Shown here: piece after piece, positions 50,093 through 58,374 of the stretch | How the letters are laid out: each line of letters begins with the position of its first letter | How positions within the stretch are numbered: the stretch's first letter is position 1 | NCBI RefSeq assembly: GCF_000013345.1 | Contig: NC_007777.1 | Location: forward strand, 1,302,001-1,366,000 | From: Frankia casuarinae | Lineage (GTDB): Bacteria; Actinomycetota; Actinomycetes; Frankiales; Frankiaceae | Direction: 5' to 3' | DNA length: 64,000 nucleotides | Notes under the pieces: model-generated | Database searches by the model: none | Seen by the model: the letters and a program-made list of their open reading frames with translations, nothing else | What the model was told of the DNA's origin: nothing | Program-made: the position numbers and the translations under genes

Positions 50093-50550
50093 GGCGTGGC
50101 CCGGTTCTCCAGGTAGTGATCGATGCGGAGGCGCATCGATGGGTGGATGTTCAGCCCGTCCAGGTCCTCGGGCGCGACGAACTTGACCTCCTTCGTCTCG
50201 CTCGAGGTGCGTAGCTCTCCGCCAAGATTGCGGGTGGTGAAGCAGAGCGAGAACTGCTGGCGGACCTCGCCGTCGTCGTAGGCCAGGACATGCCGGGGGT
50301 TGGTGTAGACCCCGATGAGTCCGGTCACCTCGATGTCGATGCCGGTCTCTTCCTTGGTCTCGCGGACGGCGGCGTCGGTGATGGACTCGCCGAGGTCCAT
50401 GCCGCCGCCGGGCAGGGCCCACAGGTTGTTGTCGGTCTTGTGGACCATGAGGATCCGCCCGGCCTCGTCGGTGACCACGGCGGTGACGGACGGGACGACG
50501 CTGTTCGCCTTGGGGGCGTTCGGGTCGTTGAAGTAGTCGATCCGTGCCAA
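50080..50550 (-). CDS. NUDIX hydrolase (Pif-like, AICE)
   Basis: A 156-residue NUDIX protein. The NUDIX box G-x5-E-x7-RE-x2-EE-x-GI is complete (about residues 49-71, after LWALPGGGMDLGES). It lacks the DNA-binding domain of the other NUDIX gene in this window. Starts at TTG 50550, 5 nt after the upstream XRE stop; GAAGGAG spans the end of that gene. In the AICE pSAM2 the NUDIX protein Pif blocks redundant transfer between donors; a similar role is possible because the neighbouring genes are AICE type. Substrate unknown. Confidence 0.85.
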   Translation of the reverse strand: MARIDYFNDPNAPKANSVVPSVTAVVTDEAGRILMVHKTDNNLWALPGGGMDLGESITDAAVRETKEETGIDIEVTGLIGVYTNPRHVLAYDDGEVRQQFSLCFTTRNLGGELRTSSETKEVKFVAPEDLDGLNIHPSMRLRIDHYLENRATPYLG

Positions 50551-50555
50551 GAGGG

Positions 50556-51404
50556 TCAGGCTCCTTCGGTGGTGGCCCAGATGCGTTCGAAGCTGGCGGC
50601 GTAGTGGTCGAAGAGTCCGCCGGGCTGGGCGCGTAGGTGCATGACGGGGGAGTGCGCGGCGGGGGCGCCGTAGACGTGGGTGTTCACCAGCATGTCGCCG
50701 TCGAAACGGTAGATGGAGTTGTAGAGCGTGGTGGCGTGTAGCCGCAGCTCGATTCCGGGCGCGTCGCGCAACGATGCCAGGTAGGTGAGGGTGATCCGGG
50801 TTCGGGCGGCGAGTCCGTCACCGATGCCCTCCTCGTCGCCTCGCAGGGCGACGGCGGGGGAGTCCGGGTCCCCCAGGGCGTAGCGGATGTTCACGCCTTC
50901 GGCGCCTTTGCGGCGGAGAACGGCGGTGAAGTCGGCGTGCCCGTCGGGGAGGAACAGGCCAGCGATGACGAGGACGTCGACCTGGTGACGCGCACCGGCG
51001 AACAGCGTCCGCCACAGCTCGGCGGGAACGGCGGCGCGGCTGGGGTAGACGCGCACGACATCGCTCGGCACGTCCGCGGCCGGCGACCCGGGCTCGGTCC
51101 GGGGCTCGGGGACGGCGCCCGGTCTTTCGGCAAGCCCGATGCGTCCGCGGGGGATGCCGATGCCGTCGGCGATGCGCTCGAAGATCTCCAGGCTCGTGAC
51201 CTGGCGGCGGCCGTTCATGATGTCGCTGACGTGGGACTGCGGCAGGCCGCACACGGCGGCTATCTGCGTCTGGGTGGCGCCGGTCCACTGGCGGTAGATC
51301 TTGAAGACGGTGCCGATGTCGCGGCGGGCGAGTGCGTCGGCCATCTCGGGTCGCTCCCAGAGTCCCGGCGGGGTCTGGGGTAACGGACGACGGACGGACA
51401 CCAT
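50556..51404 (-). CDS. XRE-family regulator with PLD-like C-terminal domain
   Basis: A 282-residue protein from ATG 51404 (GGAGG at good spacing). HTH at about 20-75: RRDIGTVFKIYRQWTGATQT, IAAVCGLPQSHVSDIMNGRR. The C-terminal domain (about 120-280) has RTLFAGARHQVDVLVIAGLF, LRRKGAEGVNIRYALGDPDS, TTLYNSIYRFDGDMLVNTHV and HLRAQPGGLFDHYAASFERI, the fold pattern of phospholipase D-like proteins, but I see no HKD motif, so it is probably a ligand sensor. It is co-transcribed with the NUDIX gene, suggesting the NUDIX product or substrate is its signal, and may control AICE functions. Confidence 0.78.
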   Translation of the reverse strand: MVSVRRPLPQTPPGLWERPEMADALARRDIGTVFKIYRQWTGATQTQIAAVCGLPQSHVSDIMNGRRQVTSLEIFERIADGIGIPRGRIGLAERPGAVPEPRTEPGSPAADVPSDVVRVYPSRAAVPAELWRTLFAGARHQVDVLVIAGLFLPDGHADFTAVLRRKGAEGVNIRYALGDPDSPAVALRGDEEGIGDGLAARTRITLTYLASLRDAPGIELRLHATTLYNSIYRFDGDMLVNTHVYGAPAAHSPVMHLRAQPGGLFDHYAASFERIWATTEGA

Positions 51405-51632
51405 GGCGGCCTCCGGACGGTAGGTGCTCCGACCGTCTGTCCTCGATCGGGCGCGCAGAGCATATCCGGTCTCCGTATAGATCGGAAGTCTCGGTGTATA
51501 CGGCCGGCGGCCTTCCGTGACCGGCTGTCCGGTTGGACGGTGGGCGGGCGTCGGTTCCGCTGCGCGACGGACACCTGTTGCGGGCCGGTTCCGGCGCTTT
51601 GTCGCACGCCACCGACCAGTGGAGGACGGATC

Positions 51633-51911
51633 GTGATGTTCGACAGGGGGAGTGGAGGTGACCCGGGTCCGCCGCTGTTCGGCATCGTCCGCTTCGAGCC
51701 GGGCGGGGACCGCCGGGTACGGGACACGGTCATCACCTTCCCCGGGGCGACAGCGGCGGATCTGTTCGCGATCGAACAGGGCTGGCACGACTACCAGGTC
51801 ACCTCGCTCCGCTTCTTCGTCCACGACGTGCGGCCGGCGGCCGTCGACTGGACGAGGTATAGGTCCGATGATCTGGCGGCGCGCTTCGCGGACCGTCGGC
51901 GGTGGCCGTGA
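51633..51911 (+). CDS. Small unknown AICE protein
   Basis: A 92-residue protein from GTG 51633 (GGAGG at 51621-51625, 7-nt spacing; ATG 51636 alternative). GPPLFGIVRFEPGGDRRVRD, FPGATAADLFAIEQGWHDYQ and LRFFVHDVRPAAVDWTRYRS suggest a small beta-alpha fold. I do not recognise it. It is the first of two overlapping genes (GTGA junction) transcribed away from the XRE/NUDIX operon, sharing a 230-bp divergent promoter region. Confidence 0.6.
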   Translation: MMFDRGSGGDPGPPLFGIVRFEPGGDRRVRDTVITFPGATAADLFAIEQGWHDYQVTSLRFFVHDVRPAAVDWTRYRSDDLAARFADRRRWP

Positions 51912-52399
51912 GTGCGGCGGCCCGGTCGGGTCCGTTCCTTCCGCCGGTGCCCGCGGCCGGTGACGGCGCCGGTGGTGCGGGGGAGATGCTGTCGGCGGTC
52001 GTGATGATGCCGTGGGGGCCGGACGAGTGGGCGCTCGTCGTCCAGCCGGGCTCGGACTCGGCGGATCTCATGCGGGCCGTGTCCCGGATGCCGGGCGGGT
52101 TGAAGTACTCCGAATCGTTCGGCGATGTCGACGTGGTGCTCGTCTACCGGCTGCCGGATGGCGACAGTGCGGCGGCGGGAGTCGGGGGCGAGGATCCGGG
52201 CCCGTCCCGGCGGGGATGCGGAGGTGCGGCCGTGCGGACGGCGCTCGCCCTGGGCCTGACCCGGCCCGACTCGCGGTGGATGACCCGTGGGGAGCGGGCG
52301 GCCTTCCGGGCGGGGCAGGCCGAAGCCTTCGAAGCGGTCCGCCGGACCGTGCTCGACGCGATCGGAGTACCGGTGGCCAGCACCACAGCGCCGGGCTGA
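51902..52399 (+). CDS. Unknown AICE protein with PGxDxxDL domain
   Basis: A 165-residue protein overlapping the previous gene. After a low-complexity N-terminus, the segment at about 43-86 (WALVVQPGSDSADLMRAVSR, FGDVDVVLVYRLPDG) resembles a segment of the gene at 55262 (ELTIRPGADVGDLAAILANL, YGDVNAVLVFRQVPG), pointing to a shared small domain. The C-terminal half (GLTRPDSRWMTRGERAAFRA, QAEAFEAVRRTVLDAIG) is helical. No family name known. GTG 51902 or 51908 are both possible starts. Confidence 0.6.
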   Translation: MAVSAAARSGPFLPPVPAAGDGAGGAGEMLSAVVMMPWGPDEWALVVQPGSDSADLMRAVSRMPGGLKYSESFGDVDVVLVYRLPDGDSAAAGVGGEDPGPSRRGCGGAAVRTALALGLTRPDSRWMTRGERAAFRAGQAEAFEAVRRTVLDAIGVPVASTTAPG

Positions 52400-52446
52400 T
52401 TGACTCGGCGACGTTCCGGACCTCGACGGGCCGGCTCGGGCGGGAA

Positions 52447-52935
52447 CTACTCCGCCGGGGTCGGCCCGTCGTCGTTGCCTCGGGCGCGGCCGGGCTGGGT
52501 CGCTCCGGCTGCTCCGGCGGGCGCGATGCGCTCCGAGAGGTCGGCGAGACGCTGTTCGATCCGGAGCAGGACGGCGAGAATCTGCCGGTCGGTGCCGGTT
52601 CCTGCCCCTCCTCGGCCCGCGCGGCGGCCTGATGTCGCTGCTGCCGGCTGCTCCGGCTGCTTGCCGGGAACGAGCACGCGGACCAGGTGGTCGTCCGGCC
52701 AGTCCAGGGCGCGGGCGATGGCGGCCAGCGTGGCGTCCTGGACCCGGCGGCCGTGGGCTCCGCGCTGGAGTTGGCGAAGCGTCGCGACGGACACGCCGGA
52801 TGCGGTGGCGAGTGCTTGCTGTCCCATCCGCTTCTGGTTCATCCTGGCGTTGAGGGCGTCGGCGACAGCCTGCCAGTTCTCACCCTCGACCTTGCCTCGC
52901 GCCGTGTACGGCGGAACCCCCCGTTCGCTTGTCAC
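52447..52935 (-). CDS. XRE-family regulator of the AICE
   Basis: A 162-residue repressor-like protein: HTH at about 20-80 (WQAVADALNARMNQKRMGQQ, LATASGVSVATLRQLQRGAH, DATLAAIARALDWPDDHLVR), a disordered glycine/alanine linker, and a C-terminal coiled coil (DRQILAVLLRIEQRLADLSE). It is divergent from the Pra-like activator gene across an AT-richer 184-bp region (52936-53119), the usual position of a control switch in actinomycete integrative elements. It probably represses pra and transfer genes; DNA sites not identified. Confidence 0.75.
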   Translation of the reverse strand: MTSERGVPPYTARGKVEGENWQAVADALNARMNQKRMGQQALATASGVSVATLRQLQRGAHGRRVQDATLAAIARALDWPDDHLVRVLVPGKQPEQPAAATSGRRAGRGGAGTGTDRQILAVLLRIEQRLADLSERIAPAGAAGATQPGRARGNDDGPTPAE

Positions 52936-53119
52936 TCGTCAAAGATAACGTTGTCGTGGAAACGCATTCTAGACGGTCACCGGATAATTTCCATCCGCAC
53001 TCCGTATACATAGATACGAAAGCGCTTGGCGATCGGTTCGTGAGCGGTTCAGAGTAGGTGCTGCCCGACAGAAACCGGACTTCCGGTGGCGGGGCTGACC
53101 CTACGGAGGTAGACGGACT

Positions 53120-53524
53120 ATGGCGATACCGCGACGCATTCCGGTGCGTTTCGAGGACGTGTTCCCGGCGGGGGCGTTCGTCCTCGGCGTGGAGGCGGCG
53201 AACGACTACGACAAGGTAAAGGCGAACGCTCCCGATCCACAGGAGCGCGACCCGAACACCGGCGAGCGGGTCTGGGCGGTCCGCGTGCTGGACCCCGACC
53301 CGGCGGCCCGGCAGGCGGAGCTGAAGGTGAAGGTCGCCGCCGCGGTGCAGCCGGTCCTGCCGGAGGCGATGCCGGGCACGCCGTTCCGGCCGGTGCAGTT
53401 CGAGGGGCTGACGATCACACCGTGGGTGGACATCAACGGGAAGTTCCCCAAGCAGGGGTACGCCCTGCGCGCGGTGGGCCTGCGGCAGGTCGGCCCGCTG
53501 CGGCGGACGGGGGCGGCGGCGTGA
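53120..53524 (+). CDS. pra: Pra-like AICE replication/integration/excision activator
   Basis: A 134-residue protein that I recall as the pSAM2 Pra-type activator annotated widely in Streptomyces and Frankia AICEs: AIPRRIPVRFEDVFPAGAFV at the start, ERVWAVRVLDPDPAARQAEL, PGTPFRPVQFEGLTITPWVD and the end GYALRAVGLRQV. Pra switches on replication and excision genes. Here those genes (repSA, xis) are not visible, so its targets may be lost. ATG 53120 with GGAGG at 53106-53110. The next gene overlaps at GTGA. Confidence 0.8.
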   Translation: MAIPRRIPVRFEDVFPAGAFVLGVEAANDYDKVKANAPDPQERDPNTGERVWAVRVLDPDPAARQAELKVKVAAAVQPVLPEAMPGTPFRPVQFEGLTITPWVDINGKFPKQGYALRAVGLRQVGPLRRTGAAA

Positions 53525-53847
53525 GCGGCGAGCCGAAGCAGTCGTACGCGACGCTCGGCCTGTCCGTCGGCGCGGACTGGTTGGTGACCTGCCACACCTA
53601 CCCCGACCGCGCGCCGATCCTGGTCGTGGACGCGGGGCGGGTGAGCCTGAGCGTGTCGGCGCTGGGGCGGGAACCGGACGCCCGGCATGTCGACTTCGCG
53701 TACAAGCTGCTCGCGGCGGTCAACGACTACCTGATCGCCTACGAGAAGTTCCAGTTCGAATCCCAGGAAGCCACGGAATCCGCCGAAGCGGCGGCGGTGG
53801 CGGTAGCGGCTCCGGCTGACGACATGGCCGGGCCGCGCGCCGCGTAG
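53521..53847 (+). CDS. Small conserved AICE protein of unknown function
   Basis: A 108-residue protein starting GTG 53521 in the pra stop. SYATLGLSVGADWLVTCHTY and PDRAPILVVDAGRVSLSVSA look like beta strands; FAYKLLAAVNDYLIAYEKFQ is helical; the end is alanine-rich. Proteins of this kind often lie between pra and the FtsK-like gene in AICEs. No function known. Confidence 0.6.
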   Translation: MSGEPKQSYATLGLSVGADWLVTCHTYPDRAPILVVDAGRVSLSVSALGREPDARHVDFAYKLLAAVNDYLIAYEKFQFESQEATESAEAAAVAVAAPADDMAGPRAA

Positions 53848-53964
53848 TTTTCCCGCCGGTCGTCGGCATCACGAGGAAACGAATTCCCGTTTCTCGCCTT
53901 TCCCTCTTCGTTCGTCAATCCCGTCGGTCTGTGTTTCGTGCGCTCGAAAACAGGTGGTATTGCC

Positions 53965-55265
53965 ATGTCCAGAATCAACGGTGACCAGCGATTCCCGCGG
54001 GTTCCCTCGCGGGTCGACAAGGTGCGCGTGCCGGTGTGGATGCTGCTGGTGGCGGTGGCCGGCAAGCTGCTGTGGCTGGCGCGCGGGGCTGCTGGCGTCA
54101 CCGCGTCGCCGTGGCGTTCGTGGTCGGCCTGCTTCTGGTGGTGAACCGGGTGGGGCTCGTCGGCCTGGCCGTGCTCGTCGCGGCCTTGGTCCTGGTGGCG
54201 GTCGCGTGGTGGCGGGTGCATCCGCGGTCCTTCGGGCCAGTGGCCTGGTGGGTGTGGGGACGGGCGCGGCTGACGTTCGTCTACCGGTGGCGCTGGAAGC
54301 CGGCGATGGTGCACACCGACCTGGCGATCCGCATGCCGACGTCGACCGGTGATCAGGTGACGTTCGACGAGTACTTCCCGCGGATTCGGAAGATCCGTTC
54401 GTCGCGGTCGGTGGACGTGCTGCGGGTGGAGCTGCTGCCGGGGCAGACCCCTGCGGAGTGGGCGGAGCAGGCCGAAGCCTTGCGGCACGTGTTCCGGGCT
54501 CGGCGCTGCCAGGTGCGGGCGGAGACGTTTCGGTTCGTCCGGGTCTCCTTCCACCATCGGGATCCGCTGACCCGGCCGGTCACTCCGCCGGACCTGGACG
54601 ACACCACCGATCCGGACGACTCCGCCGACGATGCCGGCTCTGACCCTGCCGGCTCTGACCCTTCCGGAGCTGTTCCCTCCGCTCTCGTCCGCCGTGGCGG
54701 GCGTGCGTCGCGGCTGCTCGCCGGGCTGTCGGCGGTGCCCGTCGGACGGTGCGAGGACGGCCGTCCCTGGACGTTGCCGGTCCGGGGAACTCACGTGCTC
54801 GTCGCGGGGGCGACCGGGGCGGGTAAAGGCTCGGTGCTGTGGTCGCTCGTCCGCGGTCTCGGTCCGGCGGTGCGGGCGGGGCTGGTGGAGCTGTGGGTGT
54901 GCGACCCGAAGGGCGGGATGGAACTGGCGTTCGGGGAGCCGCTGTTCGCCCGGTTCGCGACCGACACCGACGCGATCGCGGATCTCCTCGACGACGCGGT
55001 GAGCGTCATGCGGGACCGGACCTTCCGGCTCGCGGGAACCACCCGGCTGCACGTCCCGACGGTCGGTGAGCCGCTGATCGTCGTGGTGGTCGATGAGATC
55101 GCTTCCCTGACGGCGTATGTGACCGACCGGGAGGTGAAGAAGCGGATCGGGGCGGCGTTGCCGCTGCTGCTTTCCCAGGGTCGGGCGCCCGGGGTTGTGG
55201 TGGTGGCGGTGCAGGACCCGCGTAAGGAGGTGTTGCCGCTCCGGGAAAGGAGAGAAGTCCTGTGA
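53965..55265 (+). pseudogene. FtsK/TraB-type conjugative DNA translocase, frameshifted and 3'-truncated
   Basis: ATG 53965 (AGGTGG upstream) starts RINGDQRFPRVPSRVDKVRV and the first transmembrane segment in frame 1. Near 54085-54095 (CGCGGGGCTGC) the frame moves to frame 3, which carries the second membrane segment (VAVAFVVGLLLVVNRVGLVG) and the motor: THVLVAGATGAGKGSVLWSL (Walker A, GATGAGKGS), LWVCDPKGGMELAF, PLIVVVVDEIASLTAYVTDR (Walker B). The protein stops soon after VVVAVQDPRKEVLPLR, where intact homologues continue for about 80-100 residues. Two lesions therefore: N-terminal frameshift and loss of the 3' end, the latter joining directly to the next small gene's ribosome binding site. 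Conjugative transfer is likely lost. Confidence 0.8.
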
Positions 55266-55561
55266 ACATCTTCTCGTCTGGCAACTTCGGCGCGTGGCGC
55301 ACCCCCGGCGGAGACTCCCCGCTCGTCGCGACCCACAAGACCAACACCGGTGACCACGAGCTGACGATCCGGCCCGGCGCGGACGTCGGCGACCTGGCGG
55401 CGATCCTCGCGAACCTTCCCGCGGATGCCTTCTTCACCGAGCACTACGGCGACGTGAACGCGGTGCTCGTGTTCCGCCAGGTGCCTGGACTTCCGGCAAT
55501 GGTCCCGGCGAACGGAAATCCATCGACGGATCCGGCGGCGGCGAACATCAGCCGTCCGTAA
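55262..55561 (+). CDS. Small AICE protein with PGxDxxDL domain
   Basis: A 99-residue protein from GTG 55262, overlapping the truncated ftsK stop; AAAGGAG lies about 11 nt upstream. It shares a short domain with the gene at 51902 (RPGADVGDLAAILANLPADA, YGDVNAVLVFRQVP). The tail is disordered. Probably an accessory AICE protein; function unknown. In intact elements replication genes would follow, but here the integrase comes next. Confidence 0.6.
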   Translation: MNIFSSGNFGAWRTPGGDSPLVATHKTNTGDHELTIRPGADVGDLAAILANLPADAFFTEHYGDVNAVLVFRQVPGLPAMVPANGNPSTDPAAANISRP

Positions 55562-55809
55562 CGGCAGTCCTGCCTGCTCTAACCACATTTTTCTTCCGTT
55601 CTCTGGTGGCGTTTCAAGCTGTCAGGGTGTCGGACGGGTCCAGGGTCGGCCGAAGGCCGATCGCGTAGCGACGCCGTAGGCGCCCTGGACGCGGCCGGCG
55701 CCCCGGCAGACCATTCCAACGCCAGAGAACGGAACGCCACCGGAACCGGGCAACGTCGCCCGCGGCCGGCGTGAACCTGTCCCGTTCTTCCGGCAAGGAG
55801 AAGTCACCC
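55562..55809. other. Non-coding region before int with inverted repeats
   Basis: CCGTTCTCTGG (55596-55606) recurs inverted at 55722-55732, and the adjoining GGTGGCGTT (55605-55613) recurs inverted at 55734-55742; between them are short palindromes (GGCCGAAGGCC). No xis-sized gene is seen. The layout suits a cis-acting transfer or recombination control locus. Confidence 0.45.
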
Positions 55810-57078
55810 ATGCCCAGTACCACCCCCGGCTCGTCGAACGGCCGGCGCAAGGAGCGCAGGAAGCGCGCCAACGGCCAGGGCTCCATCTACCAGCGCGGAG
55901 ACGGCCTGTGGGTCGGCGCGGCCTACGTCCTGATGCCTGACGGGACGACCAAGCGGCGGCCGGTCTACGGCAAGTCGGAAGAGATCGTCCGCGGCAAGCT
56001 CACGGAGCTTCAGGCCAACTCGGATCAGGGCATTCCGGCGGACGCCACCGGATGGACCGTCGAACGCTTCCTGACGGTCTGGCTCGCGCAGACGGTGAAG
56101 CCGAACCGTCAGCCGAACACCTATGTCACCTATGAGAAGGCGGTTCGGCTGTACCTCATCCCGGGGCTCGGGAAGAAGCGGCTGAACAGGCTGAGCGGTG
56201 CGGACGTCCGGCAGTTCATCCGGCGGACGGAAACCACCTGCCGGTGCTGCGAAATGGGCAGGGACAAGGCGCGGCCGGAACAGGAACGGCGCTGCTGCGC
56301 GGTCGGCCAGTGCTGCAACCGCCGTCCATCGAAGCGTCAGGTTCAGGTCGTGCATGCCGTGCTCCGCAACGCGCTCCAGGCGGCGGTGCGCGAGGAACTG
56401 ATCCGACGGAACGTGGCGAAGCTCGTCCAGGTCTCGACCCCTCGTTACAACGTCGACCGGGGTCTGACCGTCGAGCAGGCACACCGGCTTCTCGATGAAG
56501 CTGCCGGCAATCGGCTGTATGCGCTGCTGGTCCTGGCGCTGTTCCTCGGGATGCGCCGCGGGGAGCTGCTCGGGCTCCAGTGGTCGGACATCGACACCGA
56601 CCGGGAGACGCTGACGATTCGGCACACGCTCCAGCGGGTCGGCGGGGAGCTGCGGCTGCTGCCGCCGAAGACGGAGGACTCGGAGCGCACGCTGTCGCTC
56701 CTGGGCCTGGTGGCCGACGCACTCACCGAGCATCGCAAGCTCCAGCAGGCGGAACGGGACGCGGCCGGCGACCGCTGGGTGACGACGGACCACGTCTTCA
56801 CCACGAAGATCGGAACGGCGATCGAACCGGACAACCTGCGCCGCTTCTGGATGCCGCTGCGTCAGGCGGCCGGGCTCGACGGGGTCGTGTTCCACGGGCT
56901 GCGGCACACCTGCGTGACGCTGCTCCTGGACCTCGGCGTGCCGCCGCACATCGTCCGTGACATCGCGGGCCACTCGGCGATCGAGGTGACGATGACGATC
57001 TACGCGCACGCCTCGATGGGGGAGAAGCGGCGGGCTCTGGGCCGGCTCGACGGCCACCTGACCGGGCCCCGACCCTGA
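55810..57078 (+). CDS. int: AICE tyrosine integrase
   Basis: A 422-residue tyrosine recombinase, intact. ATG 55810 has AAGGAG at 55795-55800. N-terminal AP2-like arm-binding region (RANGQGSIYQRGDGLWVGAA), core-binding domain with a cysteine-rich insert typical of AICE integrases (TCRCCEMGRDKARPEQERRC), and the catalytic domain: GMRRGELLGLQWSDID (first arginine), VVFHGLRHTCVTLLLDLGVP (HxxR), IAGHSAIEVTMTIYAHASMG (histidine and nucleophilic tyrosine). It ends 107 bp from the 3' end of tRNA-Arg, the normal AICE geometry, so the tRNA 3' end is the likely attachment site. Integration could still work; excision would need an Xis not seen here. Confidence 0.93.
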   Translation: MPSTTPGSSNGRRKERRKRANGQGSIYQRGDGLWVGAAYVLMPDGTTKRRPVYGKSEEIVRGKLTELQANSDQGIPADATGWTVERFLTVWLAQTVKPNRQPNTYVTYEKAVRLYLIPGLGKKRLNRLSGADVRQFIRRTETTCRCCEMGRDKARPEQERRCCAVGQCCNRRPSKRQVQVVHAVLRNALQAAVREELIRRNVAKLVQVSTPRYNVDRGLTVEQAHRLLDEAAGNRLYALLVLALFLGMRRGELLGLQWSDIDTDRETLTIRHTLQRVGGELRLLPPKTEDSERTLSLLGLVADALTEHRKLQQAERDAAGDRWVTTDHVFTTKIGTAIEPDNLRRFWMPLRQAAGLDGVVFHGLRHTCVTLLLDLGVPPHIVRDIAGHSAIEVTMTIYAHASMGEKRRALGRLDGHLTGPRP

Positions 57079-57185
57079 CTCGTTGCTACACCGGTTGCTG
57101 CACGTGGGGGTGTCGGGGGGCTCGGCCCCCCGGCAGGCCTGACGAGGGGATCGAAAAGGCGCAGCATGCGAGCCTGATCCCCGAG

Positions 57186-57258
57186 TGCGCCCGGCAGGGA
57201 TCGAACCTGCGACCTGGTGCTTAGAAGGCACTCGCTCTATCCACTGAGCTACGGGCGC
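57186..57258 (-). tRNA. tRNA-Arg(TCT)
   Basis: The minus strand folds as a tRNA: acceptor GCGCCCG (57252-57258) pairs with CGGGCGC (57187-57193), discriminator A at 57186, D-arm GCTCAGTGGATAGAGC, anticodon loop CTTCTAA (anticodon TCT), T-arm GCAGGTTCGATCCCTGC. CCA is not encoded. The 3' end faces the integrase gene, so it is the probable integration target of the AICE. Confidence 0.95.
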
Positions 57259-57610
57259 GCTTGCAGGGGATGGGCCCACCGGGGAGCTACAACAGGGTAG
57301 CAAGGTTCGACCAGGCATCGAACACGCGGGGACGCGCCGTCTCCTGGGAAGGTCAAGCTCCTGGGAAGGCCGAGGTACGACGCTGAGGCGTCCGTGGCAG
57401 GTGGGCAGACGGGATGCGTCGCGGACCGGCGTGGGGTCCGAGCGTCGGCGTGCCGGTGCGCGTGGGTCCGTGGATGCGTGGCCTGTGGGCGAACCCTCGT
57501 TATCCACAGGCGACCAACCGAGGGTTTCCGAAGTCGCCGTGACGGCTCACTGTGGGAGAGGCCGTTCGCGGCCAGCCCGGCGGATCCGTCCCTGACCCGA
57601 GGAGCACGCC
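57259..57610. other. Upstream region of tRNA-Arg and ssb
   Basis: No gene. It must hold the tRNA promoter (minus strand) and the ssb promoter (plus strand), but I cannot fix boxes. CTCCTGGGAAG occurs twice within 57342-57370. Confidence 0.4.
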
Positions 57611-58288
57611 ATGCTCGAGACGACCATCACGCTTGTCGGCAACCTGGTCGACGATCCGGATCATCGGATGACGGCCAACGGTGCGTCGATATGCACCTTC
57701 CGCCTCGCATCGACGCCCCGCCGGTTCGATCGTTCCGAGAGCCGCTGGGTCGACGGAACCACGCTGTTCCTGCGGGTCTCCTGCTGGCGCCAGCTCGCGG
57801 ACAACGTCGCTGCCAGCCTCGTCCGGGGTGATCGCGCGCTCGTCTACGGCAGGCTGCGGCAGCGGTCGTTCGAGACGGGCGAAGGGGAACGGCGGGTTAC
57901 CTACGAGATCGACGCGGATGCGGTCGGAACCGAGCTCACCTGGCATGCGGCTCGCTCGGAGCGACTTGCCCGTCGCCCGGGCTCCGCGGTGGTGGCGGCG
58001 GCCGCGACGGATGTTCCCAGTGATCCGTCCGCTCTGGTGGGATCCGCTCTGGTGGGATCCGAGCACGGCGCTCTGGCCGGCTTCCCGGTCGCCGGTGCGG
58101 ATGCGGATGCGGATGCGGCCGGAGCGGCATCCGCCGCGACGGCCATGGCGTCGATGGCCGAGGGACCGCCGGAGGGTTCCGGGCGGCTCCAGGGCGCGGG
58201 TGCGGCGCCCGGCGAACCGCGCCCGTCCGCGGTGACGGTCGGCGATTCCCCCTGGCAGTCGTTTCCCTCCTCCCATGACCTGTCCTGA
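57611..58288 (+). CDS. ssb: Single-stranded DNA-binding protein
   Basis: A 225-residue SSB. The OB fold (about 1-115) is clear: LETTITLVGNLVDDPDHRMT, ASICTFRLASTPRRFDRSES, TTLFLRVSCWRQLADNVAAS, LVRGDRALVYGRLRQRSFET, RVTYEIDADAVGTELTWH. The rest is a long alanine/glycine-rich linker containing a duplicated SALVG and ADADADA stretch; the end (WQSFPSSHDLS) lacks the acidic DDxPF tip of housekeeping SSBs, so it may be a second, specialised SSB. GAGGAG before the ATG. First backbone gene right of the tRNA; no partner ribosomal genes rpsF/rpsR follow, also unlike the primary ssb. Confidence 0.88.
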   Translation: MLETTITLVGNLVDDPDHRMTANGASICTFRLASTPRRFDRSESRWVDGTTLFLRVSCWRQLADNVAASLVRGDRALVYGRLRQRSFETGEGERRVTYEIDADAVGTELTWHAARSERLARRPGSAVVAAAATDVPSDPSALVGSALVGSEHGALAGFPVAGADADADAAGAASAATAMASMAEGPPEGSGRLQGAGAAPGEPRPSAVTVGDSPWQSFPSSHDLS

Positions 58289-58374
58289 CCGTCCAGCCGA
58301 TGGTGGGGACCTGGAGGGCGAGTCGGACCGACCTGCGTCCGCTGCGGCCGAGGGCGCTGGGTACCGTGCCGTGG

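Noticed and set aside
57186-57258. A second copy of the tRNA-Arg 3' end as the other AICE attachment site
   Set aside because: I looked for the CAGGGATCGAACCTGC block elsewhere in the window and did not find it by eye; it may lie outside or be eroded.
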